Below, one piece after another: positions 16,465-25,450 of a DNA stretch of 64,000 nt. The DNA lies in the NCBI RefSeq assembly GCF_014191255.1, contig NZ_JACHWH010000006.1, positions 186,001 through 250,000 on the forward strand, given 5' to 3'. The stretch comes from Amycolatopsis bartoniae. GTDB taxonomy: Bacteria > Actinomycetota > Actinomycetes > Mycobacteriales > Pseudonocardiaceae. Made by a program: the position numbers and the translations under genes. The number at the start of each line of letters is the position of its first letter. Position 1 is the stretch's first letter. A model generated the notes under the pieces. It was given only the letters and a program-made list of their open reading frames with translations. It was not told the origin of the DNA and made no database searches.

Positions 16465-17484
16465 ATGACGGAGACACTCGCGGCCGCCGAGCTGACCGAT
16501 CCCGGTGAACGCCGGGGCGGCACCGGAACGGCCCGGTTCCTGCTGGGCAAGGTGGGAGCCGCGCTCGCGAGCCTGCTGCTCGTGGTGGTGCTCGGGTTCC
16601 TGCTGTTCCGCGCGATCCCGGGCGACCCGGTCACCACCCTGACCCGCGACCGGCTGATGAGCCCTGAGCAGATCGCCCAGCTGCGCGAGCGGCTCGGCGT
16701 GGACAAGCCGCTGTACCAGCAGTTCCTCGGCTACCTCGGGGACCTGCTGCACGGTGACCTCGGCACGTCGTTCACCTACAACCGCCCGGTGGCCGACCTG
16801 ATCGCCGAGCGGTTCTGGCCGACGCTGCTGCTGGTCGGCACCGCGACGGTGCTCGCGGTCGCGCTCGGCCTGTGGCTCGGGGTGCTCGCGGCATGGCGGC
16901 ACGGCAGCGCGTTCGACCGCGCCCAGACCGGGATCGCGCTGACCCTGTGGTCGGTGCCGCAGTTCTGGCTCGGCCTGCTGCTGCTCATCGCCACCCACGG
17001 GCTGTTCCCCAGCGGCGGGATGCGCTCACCGGACGCCGGGCCCGGGTTCCTCGCCCAGACCGGCACGATCGCCTACCACCTCGTGCTGCCCGGCGTGACG
17101 TTGCTGGCGGTGTTCTACGCGCAGTACATGCTGGTGATGCGCTCGTCGCTGCTCGGGGAGATGGAGGCCGACTACCTCACCACCGCCCGGGCGAAGGGGC
17201 TGCGCGATGACCTGGTGCGCCGCCGCCACGCGGTGCCGAACGCGCTGCTGCCGACGGTGACGCTGGTGTTCCTCCAGTTCGGCATGGTCGTCTCGGGCGC
17301 GGTCACGGTCGAGACGGTGTTCTCGTGGCCCGGCCTCGGCCTGCTCATCTACCAGGCACTGGGGGTGCCGGACCTCCCGCTGCTGCAAGGAGTCTTCATA
17401 GTGCTGGCCGGCGCGGTCGTGGTGATGAACCTGCTCGCCGAGGTGCTCTACCGCGTGCTCGACCCCCGGGTGCGTGCGCGGTGA
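16465..17484 (+). CDS. ABC importer permease, DppB/OppB type
   Basis: A 339-residue integral membrane permease. It starts 3 bases after the receptor gene stop. About six transmembrane helices are visible; the first is ASLLLVVVLGFLLFRAIPGDP, a hallmark opening of DppB-like subunits (RxIPGDP). The EAA loop that docks on the ATPase is DYLTTARAKGLRDDLVRRRHAVPNAL around residues 233-258 (written here in the usual order). An N-terminal cytoplasmic tail of about 30 residues precedes helix 1. Its stop overlaps the next permease's GTG start by four bases (GTGA). Confidence 0.92.
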   Translation: MTETLAAAELTDPGERRGGTGTARFLLGKVGAALASLLLVVVLGFLLFRAIPGDPVTTLTRDRLMSPEQIAQLRERLGVDKPLYQQFLGYLGDLLHGDLGTSFTYNRPVADLIAERFWPTLLLVGTATVLAVALGLWLGVLAAWRHGSAFDRAQTGIALTLWSVPQFWLGLLLLIATHGLFPSGGMRSPDAGPGFLAQTGTIAYHLVLPGVTLLAVFYAQYMLVMRSSLLGEMEADYLTTARAKGLRDDLVRRRHAVPNALLPTVTLVFLQFGMVVSGAVTVETVFSWPGLGLLIYQALGVPDLPLLQGVFIVLAGAVVVMNLLAEVLYRVLDPRVRAR

Positions 17485-18371
17485 CCGCCTCCATCGTCTG
17501 GCAGCGCCGCCGCAGTGCCCTCGCCGGGGTGTGGCGGGAGTTCGCGGCGAACCGGGGCGGGCTGATCGGGCTCGGCGTGCTCACGCTCGTCGTGGTGCTC
17601 GCCGTGCTGGCGCCCGTGATCACCGACGAGTCCGGGCTCGACGTCACCAACGCCCCCGGCCGCCCGCTGCAGCCGCCCAGTGGCTCGTTCCCGCTCGGCA
17701 CGGACGTCGACGGGCGCTCGGTGCTGCTGCTGACCCTGTGGGGCGCGCGAGTGTCGCTGCTCGTCGGGTTCGCGGCGACGATCCTGTCGGTGCTCATCGG
17801 CACGGTGGTCGGCATCGCGGCCGGGCACTTCGGCCGCTGGACCGCCGCGGTACTGCTGCGGTTCACCGACTTCTTCCTCGTGCTGCCGTCGCTCGTGCTG
17901 GCGATCGCGTTGTCGGCGGTGCTGCCGCAGGGCATCGCCACGATCATCCTCGCCGTCGGGGTCACGTCGTGGCCCACCACCGCGCGGCTGGTGCGCGCCC
18001 AGACGCTCACGATCGAAAGCCGCCCGTACATCGAGCGCGCGAAGGCGCTCGGCGGCGGGCACCTGCACGTCGTGGGCAGGCACGTGCTGCCCGGTGTGCT
18101 GCCGCTCGTGCTGGCCAACACCACGCTCGTCGTGGGCAACTCGATCATCGCCGAGTCCACCCTGTCGTTCCTGGGCCTCGGCGACCCCAGCGCGGTGTCG
18201 TGGGGCTCGATGCTGCAGCGGGCGCTGCAGTCGGGTGCGGTGACCGGCGGCGCGTGGTGGTACCTGCTGCCGCCCGGGCTGGCCATCGTGGTGATCGTGC
18301 TGTGCTTCACCCTCGTCGGCCGCGCGCTGGAGACCGTCGTGAACCCCCGGCTGAAGGGCCGCCGCTCGTGA
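17481..18371 (+). CDS. ABC importer permease, DppC/OppC type
   Basis: A 296-residue permease partner. N-terminal segment REFAANRGGLIGLGVLTLVV (about 18-37) is the typical DppC opening, followed by SGSFPLGTDVDGRSVLL, matching the family's 'HpLGTDd.GRDvls' motif. The EAA loop is YIERAKALGGGHLHVVGRHVLP. Helices near the C-terminus carry STLSFLGLGDPSAVSWGSML, another family signature. GTG 17481 overlaps the previous stop and its own stop overlaps the ATPase start (18368), showing a fully coupled operon. Confidence 0.92.
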   Translation: MTASIVWQRRRSALAGVWREFAANRGGLIGLGVLTLVVVLAVLAPVITDESGLDVTNAPGRPLQPPSGSFPLGTDVDGRSVLLLTLWGARVSLLVGFAATILSVLIGTVVGIAAGHFGRWTAAVLLRFTDFFLVLPSLVLAIALSAVLPQGIATIILAVGVTSWPTTARLVRAQTLTIESRPYIERAKALGGGHLHVVGRHVLPGVLPLVLANTTLVVGNSIIAESTLSFLGLGDPSAVSWGSMLQRALQSGAVTGGAWWYLLPPGLAIVVIVLCFTLVGRALETVVNPRLKGRRS

Positions 18372-20005
18372 GTCCGTTGCTGGAGCTGAAGAACCTCGGC
18401 GTCACCTACCGCACGGACGGCGGCGACGTCGAGGCCGTGCGCGGGGTGAACCTGAGCCTGGAACCGGGTGACACGCTCGGCGTGGCGGGGGAGTCCGGCT
18501 CGGGCAAGTCCACCGTGGCGATGAGCGTGCTGCGGCTGCTGCCGAAGTCCGCGCGCGTGTCGGGGGAGATCCTGCTCGACGGCGAGGACGTCGCCACCAT
18601 GCGCTGGGGCCGCCTGCGGGCGGTGCGCTGGGCCGGGGCGTCGATCGTGTTCCAGGGCGCGATGCACGCGCTCAACCCGGTGCGGCGCGTCGGGGCGCAG
18701 ATCGCCGAGCCGATCCGGCTGCACGCGGAGAAGACACCCGGCGAGGCCGAGGTCAAGGCGCGGGTGGCCGAACTGCTGGAGCAGGTGGACCTGCCGGCCT
18801 CGCGCGCCGGGGCGTACCCGCACGAGCTGTCCGGCGGGCAGAAGCAGCGCGTGATGATCGCGATGGCGCTGGCCTGCCGTCCCCGGCTGATCATCGCCGA
18901 CGAGCCGACCACCGCGCTGGACGTCATCGTGCAGGCCCAGGTGCTGGACCTGGTGAGCAGGCTGGTCGCCGAGCAGCGCCTCGGGCTGGTCATGATCAGC
19001 CACGACCTGTCCGTGCTCGCCGCCACGTGTGCCCGCATCGCCGTGATGTACCAGGGAGAGCTGGTCGAGCAGGGCCCGGGCCGGGAGCTGATGGCGGCGC
19101 CGAAGCACGAGCACACCCGGGCGCTCGCCGCGGCGTTCCCGACCGTCGGCGACCCGGTGTCGCGGTTCGCCCCGGCCACCGCGACCCCGTTGCCGCCGGA
19201 GCCGGAGAGCCCGCCCGAACGAGAGGTCCTGCTGGCCGCGCGGAACCTGCGGGTGTCCTTCGGGAGCGTGACCGCCGTGGCGGGCGTGGACCTGGAGGTG
19301 CGCCGCAACGAGATCGTGGCGCTCGTCGGGCAGTCCGGCTCCGGCAAGACCACGCTCGCCCGCACGCTGCTGGGCCTGCAACAGCCCACCTCGGGCCAAG
19401 TCCTGTTCGAGGGCTCCCCGCTCACCGCGCGCGGCCTGAAGGCGTACCGCCGGCAGGTGCAGCTGGTGCTGCAGGATCCGACGAGCGCGCTCAACCCGCG
19501 GCACACCGTGTACGAGGCCGTCGCCGAGGGCCCGCGCATCCACGGCCTGCCCGGGGACGAACGGCAGCTGGTCGTCGAGGCGCTGGAGGCCGCGGAACTG
19601 CGCCCGGCCGGGCAGTTCCTCTCCCGGCTGCCCCACGAGCTGTCCGGTGGGCAGCGCCAGCGCGTGGTGATCGCCGGGGCGCTCGCGCTGAAACCGAGCG
19701 TGCTCGTCGCCGACGAGCCCGTGGCCTCGCTCGACGCGTCCGTGCGCGGCGAGATCCTCGGCCTGCTGCTGCGGCTGCGCCGCGAGCTCGGGCTCGCCGG
19801 ACTGGTGATCACCCACGACCTCGGGCTGGCGTGGAACATCGCCGACCGGGTCGCCGTGATGTACCGCGGACAGCTGGTGGAGGTCGGCACCGTGGAGGAG
19901 GTGCTGCTGGCGCCACGGCACGACTACACCCGGTCACTCCTGGCGGCGCTGCCCGGCGGCGTCCAATCCGCCGCCGCCGCGAATCCGCCCGGACCCGGTG
20001 TGTAA
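18368..20005 (+). CDS. fused double ABC ATPase (DppD-DppF type)
   Basis: A 545-residue protein carrying both ATPase domains of a peptide importer on one chain. Domain 1 has Walker A GESGSGKST (about 37-45), signature LSGGQKQR and Walker B RLIIADEPTTALD. Domain 2 has Walker A GQSGSGKTT (about 316-324), signature LSGGQRQR and Walker B VLVADEPVASLD. A Pro/Glu-rich linker (about 270-288) joins them. In the usual arrangement these are two separate genes, dppD and dppF. With the preceding receptor and two permeases it completes a self-sufficient importer. Confidence 0.92.
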   Translation: MSPLLELKNLGVTYRTDGGDVEAVRGVNLSLEPGDTLGVAGESGSGKSTVAMSVLRLLPKSARVSGEILLDGEDVATMRWGRLRAVRWAGASIVFQGAMHALNPVRRVGAQIAEPIRLHAEKTPGEAEVKARVAELLEQVDLPASRAGAYPHELSGGQKQRVMIAMALACRPRLIIADEPTTALDVIVQAQVLDLVSRLVAEQRLGLVMISHDLSVLAATCARIAVMYQGELVEQGPGRELMAAPKHEHTRALAAAFPTVGDPVSRFAPATATPLPPEPESPPEREVLLAARNLRVSFGSVTAVAGVDLEVRRNEIVALVGQSGSGKTTLARTLLGLQQPTSGQVLFEGSPLTARGLKAYRRQVQLVLQDPTSALNPRHTVYEAVAEGPRIHGLPGDERQLVVEALEAAELRPAGQFLSRLPHELSGGQRQRVVIAGALALKPSVLVADEPVASLDASVRGEILGLLLRLRRELGLAGLVITHDLGLAWNIADRVAVMYRGQLVEVGTVEEVLLAPRHDYTRSLLAALPGGVQSAAAANPPGPGV

Positions 20006-20019
20006 TCTCGGCAGTCGAA

Positions 20020-21612
20020 ATGGCGACCACTACTGATTCCGCGGCGGACGTTCCGGCACCGGTCGGGGACGCCGGGGCGCCGGAGGCGCACCCGGGAACC
20101 GAGCGTGCGCGGGTGCCCTCCCGCTTCCCGTACCGCACGATCTCGATGGGCACCATCGGCAGCGTGCTGCTGCTGCTCGGAGCCCTCGGCGCGGGCGGAG
20201 TGCTCATCCGCGACCCGGTGATCGGCACCGGCCCGCTGTCGTGGGTCCGCTACGGCCACGGCCGGGTGCTCGCCAACGGGGTGCTCTACGCCGGGTTCGG
20301 GCTCGTGGTGTGGGCCTGGGTGCGGCTGGGCCGCTACATGCTCGCCGGGCGCATCGGCAGCCGCCCCATCGCGATCGCCGCGGCGTGCTGGATGGGCCCG
20401 CTGCTGATCTCGCCGCCGCTGTTCACCCGCGACGTGTTCTCCTACCTCGGCCAGGGCGCGCAGCTGCTGCACGGGCTCGACCCGTACGCGCACGGCCCCG
20501 CGGAGCTGGAGATCCTGCCGAACATCGTGCAGAACGTGCACCCGGTGTGGCAGACCACCCCGGCGCCGTACGGCCCGCTGTTCCTGCTGGTCGCCAAGGG
20601 CGTCGTCGCGGTCACCGGGGACAACGTGATCGCCGGGGTCATCCTCACCCGGCTGGTGCTGCTGCTGGGCCTCGGCGCGATGGTGTGGGCGCTGCCGAGG
20701 CTGGTGCGCCACCTCGGCGGCAAGCTGCCGATCACCATGTGGCTCGCGGTCGCCAGCCCGATGACCGTGATCCACCTCGTCGGCGGGCCGCACAACGACC
20801 TGATGATGCTGGGCTTCCTCACCGTCGGCGTGCTGGCCGTGCTGGAGCGCAAGCACGTGCTCGGGATCGCGCTGGTCACCCTCGGCATGCTGATCAAGCC
20901 GACCGCGGCCGTCGCGCTGCCGTTCCTGGTGTGGGTGTGGGTCAACCACCTGCCCGGCGACAACCGGCTGCGCAACTTCGTGAAGGCCGGCGCGGCGTCG
21001 CTCGGCATCTTCGCGGTCGTGTTCGTGTTCGGCACCTGGGTGTCGCTCGGCTCGGTCAACCTCGGCTGGGTCACCGGCCTCAAGGCGCCGCAGCTGGTCA
21101 CCAACTGGCTCAACCCCTCCACCGGCGTCGGGCAGATCGTGTACACGCTGGTGCACCTGGTGATCAACGTGCCGGAGTCGCCGTTCGTCACCGTCGCCCG
21201 CCTGCTGTCGTGGGTCGGGCTCGCGGTGTTCTTCGTGCTGCAGTGGTGGCGCGCGCGGGTCGGCGGCAACGAGGCGATCTTCCGGATGGCCATGACGCTG
21301 CTGGCCACCGCGATCCTCGCGCCGCCCACCCTGCCGTGGTACCTGACGTGGGGCTTCGTCGTCGCGGCGGCGTTCCCGTGGCGGCGGCGCCACCTCGCGA
21401 TCGTGGTCGGTGTCGCGATCTTCCTGGTGATGGCGTACTACCCGACGGGCGAGCAGGCGCTCTACGACTGGTGGTTCGTGGTGGTCACGATCGCGCTCGG
21501 CGTGTACGCCGCCGCGTCGCTGCTGCGGCCGGACCCGCTGGGCCTGATCGGCGCGTGGCGCCGCCCGGTGGCCGGCTCGGTGGCCGAAGGCGGGCGCGTC
21601 GCGTCACGCTGA
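20020..21612 (+). CDS. polyprenol-phosphomannose-dependent alpha-1,6-mannosyltransferase (MptA/MptB-like)
   Basis: A 530-residue GT-C glycosyltransferase with about 12-13 membrane helices. After a short cytoplasmic N-terminus come RTISMGTIGSVLLLLGALG and, in the first large outer loop, PLFTRDVFSYLGQGAQLLHGLDPYAHGP, where the acidic RDVFSY motif is the catalytic GT-C feature. Family members extend the alpha-1,6-mannan core of lipomannan-type lipoglycans using polyprenol-phosphomannose. The ppm1 gene that makes this donor lies at 58.8-59.6 kb. It starts 14 bp after the ABC ATPase gene and may share its transcript. MptA and MptB cannot be separated confidently by eye. Confidence 0.8.
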   Translation: MATTTDSAADVPAPVGDAGAPEAHPGTERARVPSRFPYRTISMGTIGSVLLLLGALGAGGVLIRDPVIGTGPLSWVRYGHGRVLANGVLYAGFGLVVWAWVRLGRYMLAGRIGSRPIAIAAACWMGPLLISPPLFTRDVFSYLGQGAQLLHGLDPYAHGPAELEILPNIVQNVHPVWQTTPAPYGPLFLLVAKGVVAVTGDNVIAGVILTRLVLLLGLGAMVWALPRLVRHLGGKLPITMWLAVASPMTVIHLVGGPHNDLMMLGFLTVGVLAVLERKHVLGIALVTLGMLIKPTAAVALPFLVWVWVNHLPGDNRLRNFVKAGAASLGIFAVVFVFGTWVSLGSVNLGWVTGLKAPQLVTNWLNPSTGVGQIVYTLVHLVINVPESPFVTVARLLSWVGLAVFFVLQWWRARVGGNEAIFRMAMTLLATAILAPPTLPWYLTWGFVVAAAFPWRRRHLAIVVGVAIFLVMAYYPTGEQALYDWWFVVVTIALGVYAAASLLRPDPLGLIGAWRRPVAGSVAEGGRVASR

Positions 21613-21999
21613 GGCCTGCCAGCCGCGCCAGGTCGTCACCTCGGTGCGCACCACCGGCCCCTCCGGCGGGCGTTCGCGGTACTGCGGGTACTTCGCCCGC
21701 AGCGCGGCGACGGCCGTCGGTGAGCTGTCCAGCACGCGGGCCCGTCCGTCCGCGCGGACCCACCACAGCCGGGACCAGTCCTCGTCGTAGCCATCGGCGA
21801 GGAAGCTGACCGCCGGGTTCGCCGCGATGTTGCGCAGCCGCTTCAGATCGGTGCTGCGCTTGGGTTTGTGGTCGACGGCGAACACGATCTCGCCCGCGTC
21901 GAGCGCGAACGTCACGGGCACGAGGTGCGGGGCGCCGTCCACGCCGACGGTGGCGAGCCGGGCGACGCGGGCGGCCGCGAACCGGGCCTCAGCGTCCAT
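21604..21999 (-). CDS. PPOX-class F420-dependent oxidoreductase (TIGR03668-like)
   Basis: A 131-residue split-barrel flavin/deazaflavin-binding protein. It opens with MDAEARFAAARVARLATVGVDGAPHLVPVTF, the standard PPOX entry, and contains DHKPKRSTDLKRLRNIAANPAVSFLADGYDEDWSRLWWVR (split here only by reading order), which matches the TIGR03668 subgroup. Such proteins bind F420 or FMN; the reaction here is unknown. Its stop overlaps the mannosyltransferase stop by 9 bp, and its start overlaps the LD-carboxypeptidase stop, forming an operon with it and the S9 peptidase. Confidence 0.82.
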   Translation of the reverse strand: MDAEARFAAARVARLATVGVDGAPHLVPVTFALDAGEIVFAVDHKPKRSTDLKRLRNIAANPAVSFLADGYDEDWSRLWWVRADGRARVLDSSPTAVAALRAKYPQYRERPPEGPVVRTEVTTWRGWQASA

Positions 22000-22864
22000 C
22001 GACGGTCAGGGTTTCGCCGTCGAGGGTGGCCGGCACGCCCAGCGGGACGGTTGCCGAGCCGGGCAGGTGCCCGAACCCGGCCTCCTCCAGGATCGGCACG
22101 CCGAGCGGTGCGAGCCGGTCGAGCAGCACCGCGCGCACACTGTCGGGCTTCCCGCAGTCGGTCCACGACCCCAGCACGATCCCGGTCACCCCCGCGAACC
22201 AGCCCGAGCGCAGCAGCTGGGTGAGCATCCGGTCGATCCGGTACGGCGCCTCGGTGACGTCCTCCAGCAACGCGATCGCACCGTCGCGCGGGCGGTGCTC
22301 GGGCGTGCCGACCGACGCGGCGAGCAGGCTCAGGTTCCCGCCCGTGGTCACACCGCGGGCGGTGCCGGGCACGAGCGCGGTGCCCCGCAGGACGATCGGC
22401 CGCGCGGGGTCGAACAGCGCCGAGCGCAGTCCCGCCCCGGCGAGTTCGTCCCAGAACGGGGCCGCGGGCATGGGCGAGAACAACGTCGGCAGGCCGAGGT
22501 GGACGGCGATCGCGTCGTGCAGCGCGGTCACGTCGCTGGCGCCGGTGAAGATCTTCGGCCCCGCGACGCGCAGGGCGGGCCAGTCGACGAGGTCGAGCAT
22601 CCGCTGGGTGCCGTAGCCGCCGCGGGCGGAGATCACCGCGGCCACCGCCGGTTCGAGCCAGGCGGCCTGGAAGTCCGCGGCCCGCCGCTCGTCGGTGTCG
22701 GCGAGGTAGGGCAGCCCCGGGTGCCGGTTGCCCGCGCTCGCGAAGCGCTTCACCGTCAGGCCCCACGCCTCCAGCGCGGCCGTCGCGGCGTCGAGCTGCT
22801 CCGGGGGCACCGGGCCCGCCGGGGTCACGAGGGCGACGCTGTCGCCGGGCCGCAGCGCCCTCAC
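21989..22864 (-). CDS. LD-carboxypeptidase, peptidase family S66
   Basis: A 291-residue cytoplasmic S66 peptidase, a family that removes the terminal D-amino acid from L,D-linked muropeptides during peptidoglycan recycling, or hydrolyses related acylated compounds (microcin C self-immunity type). The nucleophile Ser is in IFTGASDVTALHDA, the usual GxSD motif. Further matches are AVISARGGYGTQRMLDLVDW, TTGGNLSLLAASVGTP and the catalytic His in GFGHLPGSATVPLG. It has no signal peptide. The GTG start overlaps the stop of the upstream S9 peptidase gene by 4 bp, so the two hydrolases are co-translated. Confidence 0.9.
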   Translation of the reverse strand: MRALRPGDSVALVTPAGPVPPEQLDAATAALEAWGLTVKRFASAGNRHPGLPYLADTDERRAADFQAAWLEPAVAAVISARGGYGTQRMLDLVDWPALRVAGPKIFTGASDVTALHDAIAVHLGLPTLFSPMPAAPFWDELAGAGLRSALFDPARPIVLRGTALVPGTARGVTTGGNLSLLAASVGTPEHRPRDGAIALLEDVTEAPYRIDRMLTQLLRSGWFAGVTGIVLGSWTDCGKPDSVRAVLLDRLAPLGVPILEEAGFGHLPGSATVPLGVPATLDGETLTVDGR

Positions 22865-24774
22865 CGCTGCAGCTCCAGCCGCGGCACCCCCGGCGGGTCG
22901 AACCCGAACACCTGCCCGTAGAACGACAGCTCCGCCTCCAGCGCGGTGGCCATGGTCTCCGCCTTGCGGAACCCGTGCTGCTCACCGGCGAAGGTCAGGT
23001 ACGCGTGCGGAATCCCCTTGCCCTGCAAGGATTTCACGAACCGGTCGGCCTGGTCCGGCGGGCAGATCTGGTCTTCGAGCCCCTGCAGGAACAACACCGG
23101 CCCGGTGAGCTCACCGGCGTGGGTGAGCGGGGAGCGCTCGATATAACGCTCGCGGGCCCCGGGCAGGGGGCCGACCAGACTGTCGAGGTAGCGGGACTCG
23201 AAGTCGTGGGTCTCGCCGCCCTCGCCGGTCCAGCGCAGCAGGTCCAGGATCGGGTACTTGACCGTGCCCGCGGCGAACGTGTCGGCCATCGTCATCGCCG
23301 CGGCCGAGGTGAACCCGCCCGCGCTGCCGCCGCGGATCGCCAGCCGGGCCGGGTCGGCGATGCCTTCGGCGACGAGCGCGCGGGCCACCACGACGCAGTC
23401 GCGCACGTCGACCACGCCCCACTGCTCGCGCAGCCGCTCCCGGTAGGCGCGCCCGTACCCGGTGGAACCGCCGTAGTTGACGGCCACGACGCCGATGCCG
23501 CGGCTGGTGAAGTAGGCGAAGTCCAGGTCCATCGTCGGGTAGTTGCGCCCGGTGGGACCGCCGTGGACGTGCACGACGTACGGCGCCAGCTCACCTTCCG
23601 GGGCGACGAACCCGGGGTTGGTCGGCGGGTACACGTAGGCCGGGATGCGTTCGGAGTCCGGGCCCTCGAAGATCCGCTCCTCGGGCACCGGCAGGTAGTC
23701 GACGGGCAGCTCCTCGGCGGAGGAGACGATCGGGGTGACCGTGCCGGTGGCGAGGTCGACGCGCACGATCCCGCCTTCACGGTCCGGCGCCGCGGCGATC
23801 CCGGCGACCTGGCCGTCGGTGACGGCGAGCGCGGGCGCCCACTCCGTCAGCTCCGGCACCACGGTCGTGACCGTGCCCGCGTGCTCGTCGAGCACGGCGA
23901 GCCGGCCGGAGCTGAGCACCGCGTGCCTGCCGCCGCCGAGCGGGGTGAACCAGCGCGAGCCGAGCTTCCACAGCGCCCCGCCCAGCTCCTGCTCGACCGG
24001 CGCGAGGGTGGTCAGCCCGCCGTCGAGACCCACGCGGTGCAGGTTCCACCAGCCGCCGGGATCCGCCAGCGCCAGCAGCGTCTCCGGCGACTCCCACTCC
24101 AGCTGGCACACCGACACCCCGGCGCCGCCCGTGAGCACACGGTGCGGGCCGAACGCCCCGCCGGGGCGGACCTCGGCGACGCACAACTCCGCCTCGTCCC
24201 ACGGCATCGCCGGGTGGTTCCAGCCCAGCCACGCGGCGTGCCTGCCGTCGGGCGAGAGCTGCGGTGCGGTGAGGAAGTGGTGGCTCGCGGCGAGCGACCG
24301 CGTTTCGCCCTGCGCGAACGCGACGAGGTCGCGCTCGATGTCGGTGCGCCGCGGCCCGGTGCTCGTCTCGCGCACGGCCCACACCTCTCCGTCCGGTCCC
24401 GGGCGCAGGTCGCCGTAGCGGATCCCTTGCGGCCTGGGCGGTTCCGGCGTGACCGGCGTGACGGCGCCGGTGTCGAGGTCACGCACGTACACCCGCTGGT
24501 CGTCCCAGTGCGTGAAGTACAGCGCGCGGCCCATGGCCAGCCAGGGACGGCCGCCGTACTCGTGCACGCGGTTGCGGGCGTTCCACGGCGCGGGCAGCAG
24601 TTCCGTGCCGTCGGCGCGCACCACCGCGAGCCGCCCGCCCTCCTCGGGTCTGGCCTCCGCCCACCACACGTCACCGTCGACGACGTCGAGCCATTGCGCG
24701 CCACCGCCGGCCGCCGCCACGTCCGCGGCGCTGATGGGGGAGGTCCAGGTTCCGTGTGGTGAGGTTCGGGGCAC
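22861..24774 (-). CDS. S9 family peptidase (prolyl oligopeptidase/acylaminoacyl peptidase type)
   Basis: A 637-residue protein with an N-terminal beta-propeller (about 1-380; repeated LSPDGRHAAWLGWNHP-type blades) and a C-terminal alpha/beta-hydrolase (about 390-637). The catalytic triad is visible: Ser in RLAIRGGSAGGFTSA, Asp in QGLEDQICPPDQ and His in AGEQHGFRK. The HGGPTGRN oxyanion loop is also present. There is no signal peptide, so it acts on peptides in the cytoplasm. It is first in an operon with the LD-carboxypeptidase and PPOX genes, suggesting a role in peptide turnover. Confidence 0.92.
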   Translation of the reverse strand: MPRTSPHGTWTSPISAADVAAAGGGAQWLDVVDGDVWWAEARPEEGGRLAVVRADGTELLPAPWNARNRVHEYGGRPWLAMGRALYFTHWDDQRVYVRDLDTGAVTPVTPEPPRPQGIRYGDLRPGPDGEVWAVRETSTGPRRTDIERDLVAFAQGETRSLAASHHFLTAPQLSPDGRHAAWLGWNHPAMPWDEAELCVAEVRPGGAFGPHRVLTGGAGVSVCQLEWESPETLLALADPGGWWNLHRVGLDGGLTTLAPVEQELGGALWKLGSRWFTPLGGGRHAVLSSGRLAVLDEHAGTVTTVVPELTEWAPALAVTDGQVAGIAAAPDREGGIVRVDLATGTVTPIVSSAEELPVDYLPVPEERIFEGPDSERIPAYVYPPTNPGFVAPEGELAPYVVHVHGGPTGRNYPTMDLDFAYFTSRGIGVVAVNYGGSTGYGRAYRERLREQWGVVDVRDCVVVARALVAEGIADPARLAIRGGSAGGFTSAAAMTMADTFAAGTVKYPILDLLRWTGEGGETHDFESRYLDSLVGPLPGARERYIERSPLTHAGELTGPVLFLQGLEDQICPPDQADRFVKSLQGKGIPHAYLTFAGEQHGFRKAETMATALEAELSFYGQVFGFDPPGVPRLELQR

Positions 24775-24868
24775 CGCTGCACTTTAGTCGGACGTGACGG
24801 GCTCCACTGGACTCAACCCGGGGCGGCGGATGCCGATCATGCAACGGTGGCCTAGGGTCGGAGGTGCC

Positions 24869-25444
24869 ATGGCTCGTGTAATCCACGTCTTCCGCCAGCC
24901 CGACCGGTTCGTCGCAGGAACCGTCGGGGAACCTGGCGACCGCACTTTCTACCTGCAGGCGTCGGAGGACGTCCGCACCATCAGCGTGACCATCGAGAAG
25001 CAGCAGGTCGCGGTGCTCGCCGAGCGCCTCGCGTCGCTGCTGGAGGAGGTCGCCAACCGCTTCGGCGCGGACGTGCCCGAGACGGTGCCGGACGACCTGG
25101 TCGACACGGGCCCGCTCACGGTGCCGGTCGAGGAGGAGTTCCGCGTCGGCACGATGGGGCTGGGCTGGGACGCCGAGAGCAAGGCCGTCGTCGTCGAGCT
25201 GCTCGCCATGACCGAGGGCGAGGTCGACGAGACGGTGGTGCTCGACGACACCGAGGAGGGCCCGGACGCGGTGCGGGTGTTCCTGACCCCCGCGGCGGCC
25301 CGTGCCTTCGCCGAGCGCGCCGACCGCGTCGTCAACGCCGGGCGCAAGCCGTGCCCGCTGTGCGGGGAGCCGCTCGACCCGGCGGGGCACATCTGCCCCC
25401 GGCAGAACGGCTACCGCCGCGAGACCGACCTGGCCGGGGACTAG
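24869..25444 (+). CDS. DUF3090 family protein
   Basis: A 191-residue conserved actinobacterial protein. The ATG at 24869 is preferred over an earlier in-frame ATG because GGAGG lies 4-8 bases upstream and the family starts with MARVIHVFRQPDRFVAGTVG. The C-terminus carries a zinc-ribbon, CPLCGEPLDPAGHICPR. Function is unknown. It is followed 6 bp later by the SCO1664-family gene. From memory, both travel with a histidine phosphatase and mycothiol gene mshC in many actinobacteria; neither is in this window. Confidence 0.87.
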   Translation: MARVIHVFRQPDRFVAGTVGEPGDRTFYLQASEDVRTISVTIEKQQVAVLAERLASLLEEVANRFGADVPETVPDDLVDTGPLTVPVEEEFRVGTMGLGWDAESKAVVVELLAMTEGEVDETVVLDDTEEGPDAVRVFLTPAAARAFAERADRVVNAGRKPCPLCGEPLDPAGHICPRQNGYRRETDLAGD

Positions 25445-25450
25445 CCGCTC

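Noticed and set aside
14593-16998. An 801-codon open frame antisense to the ABC receptor and permease genes
   Set aside because: High GC content leaves long antisense frames open. The encoded protein is His/Arg/Gly low-complexity with no motif, while the plus strand has a complete receptor-permease operon.
17396-19921. An 841-codon antisense frame over the permease and ATPase genes
   Set aside because: Same cause; the plus strand carries Walker motifs and overlapping start/stop codons.
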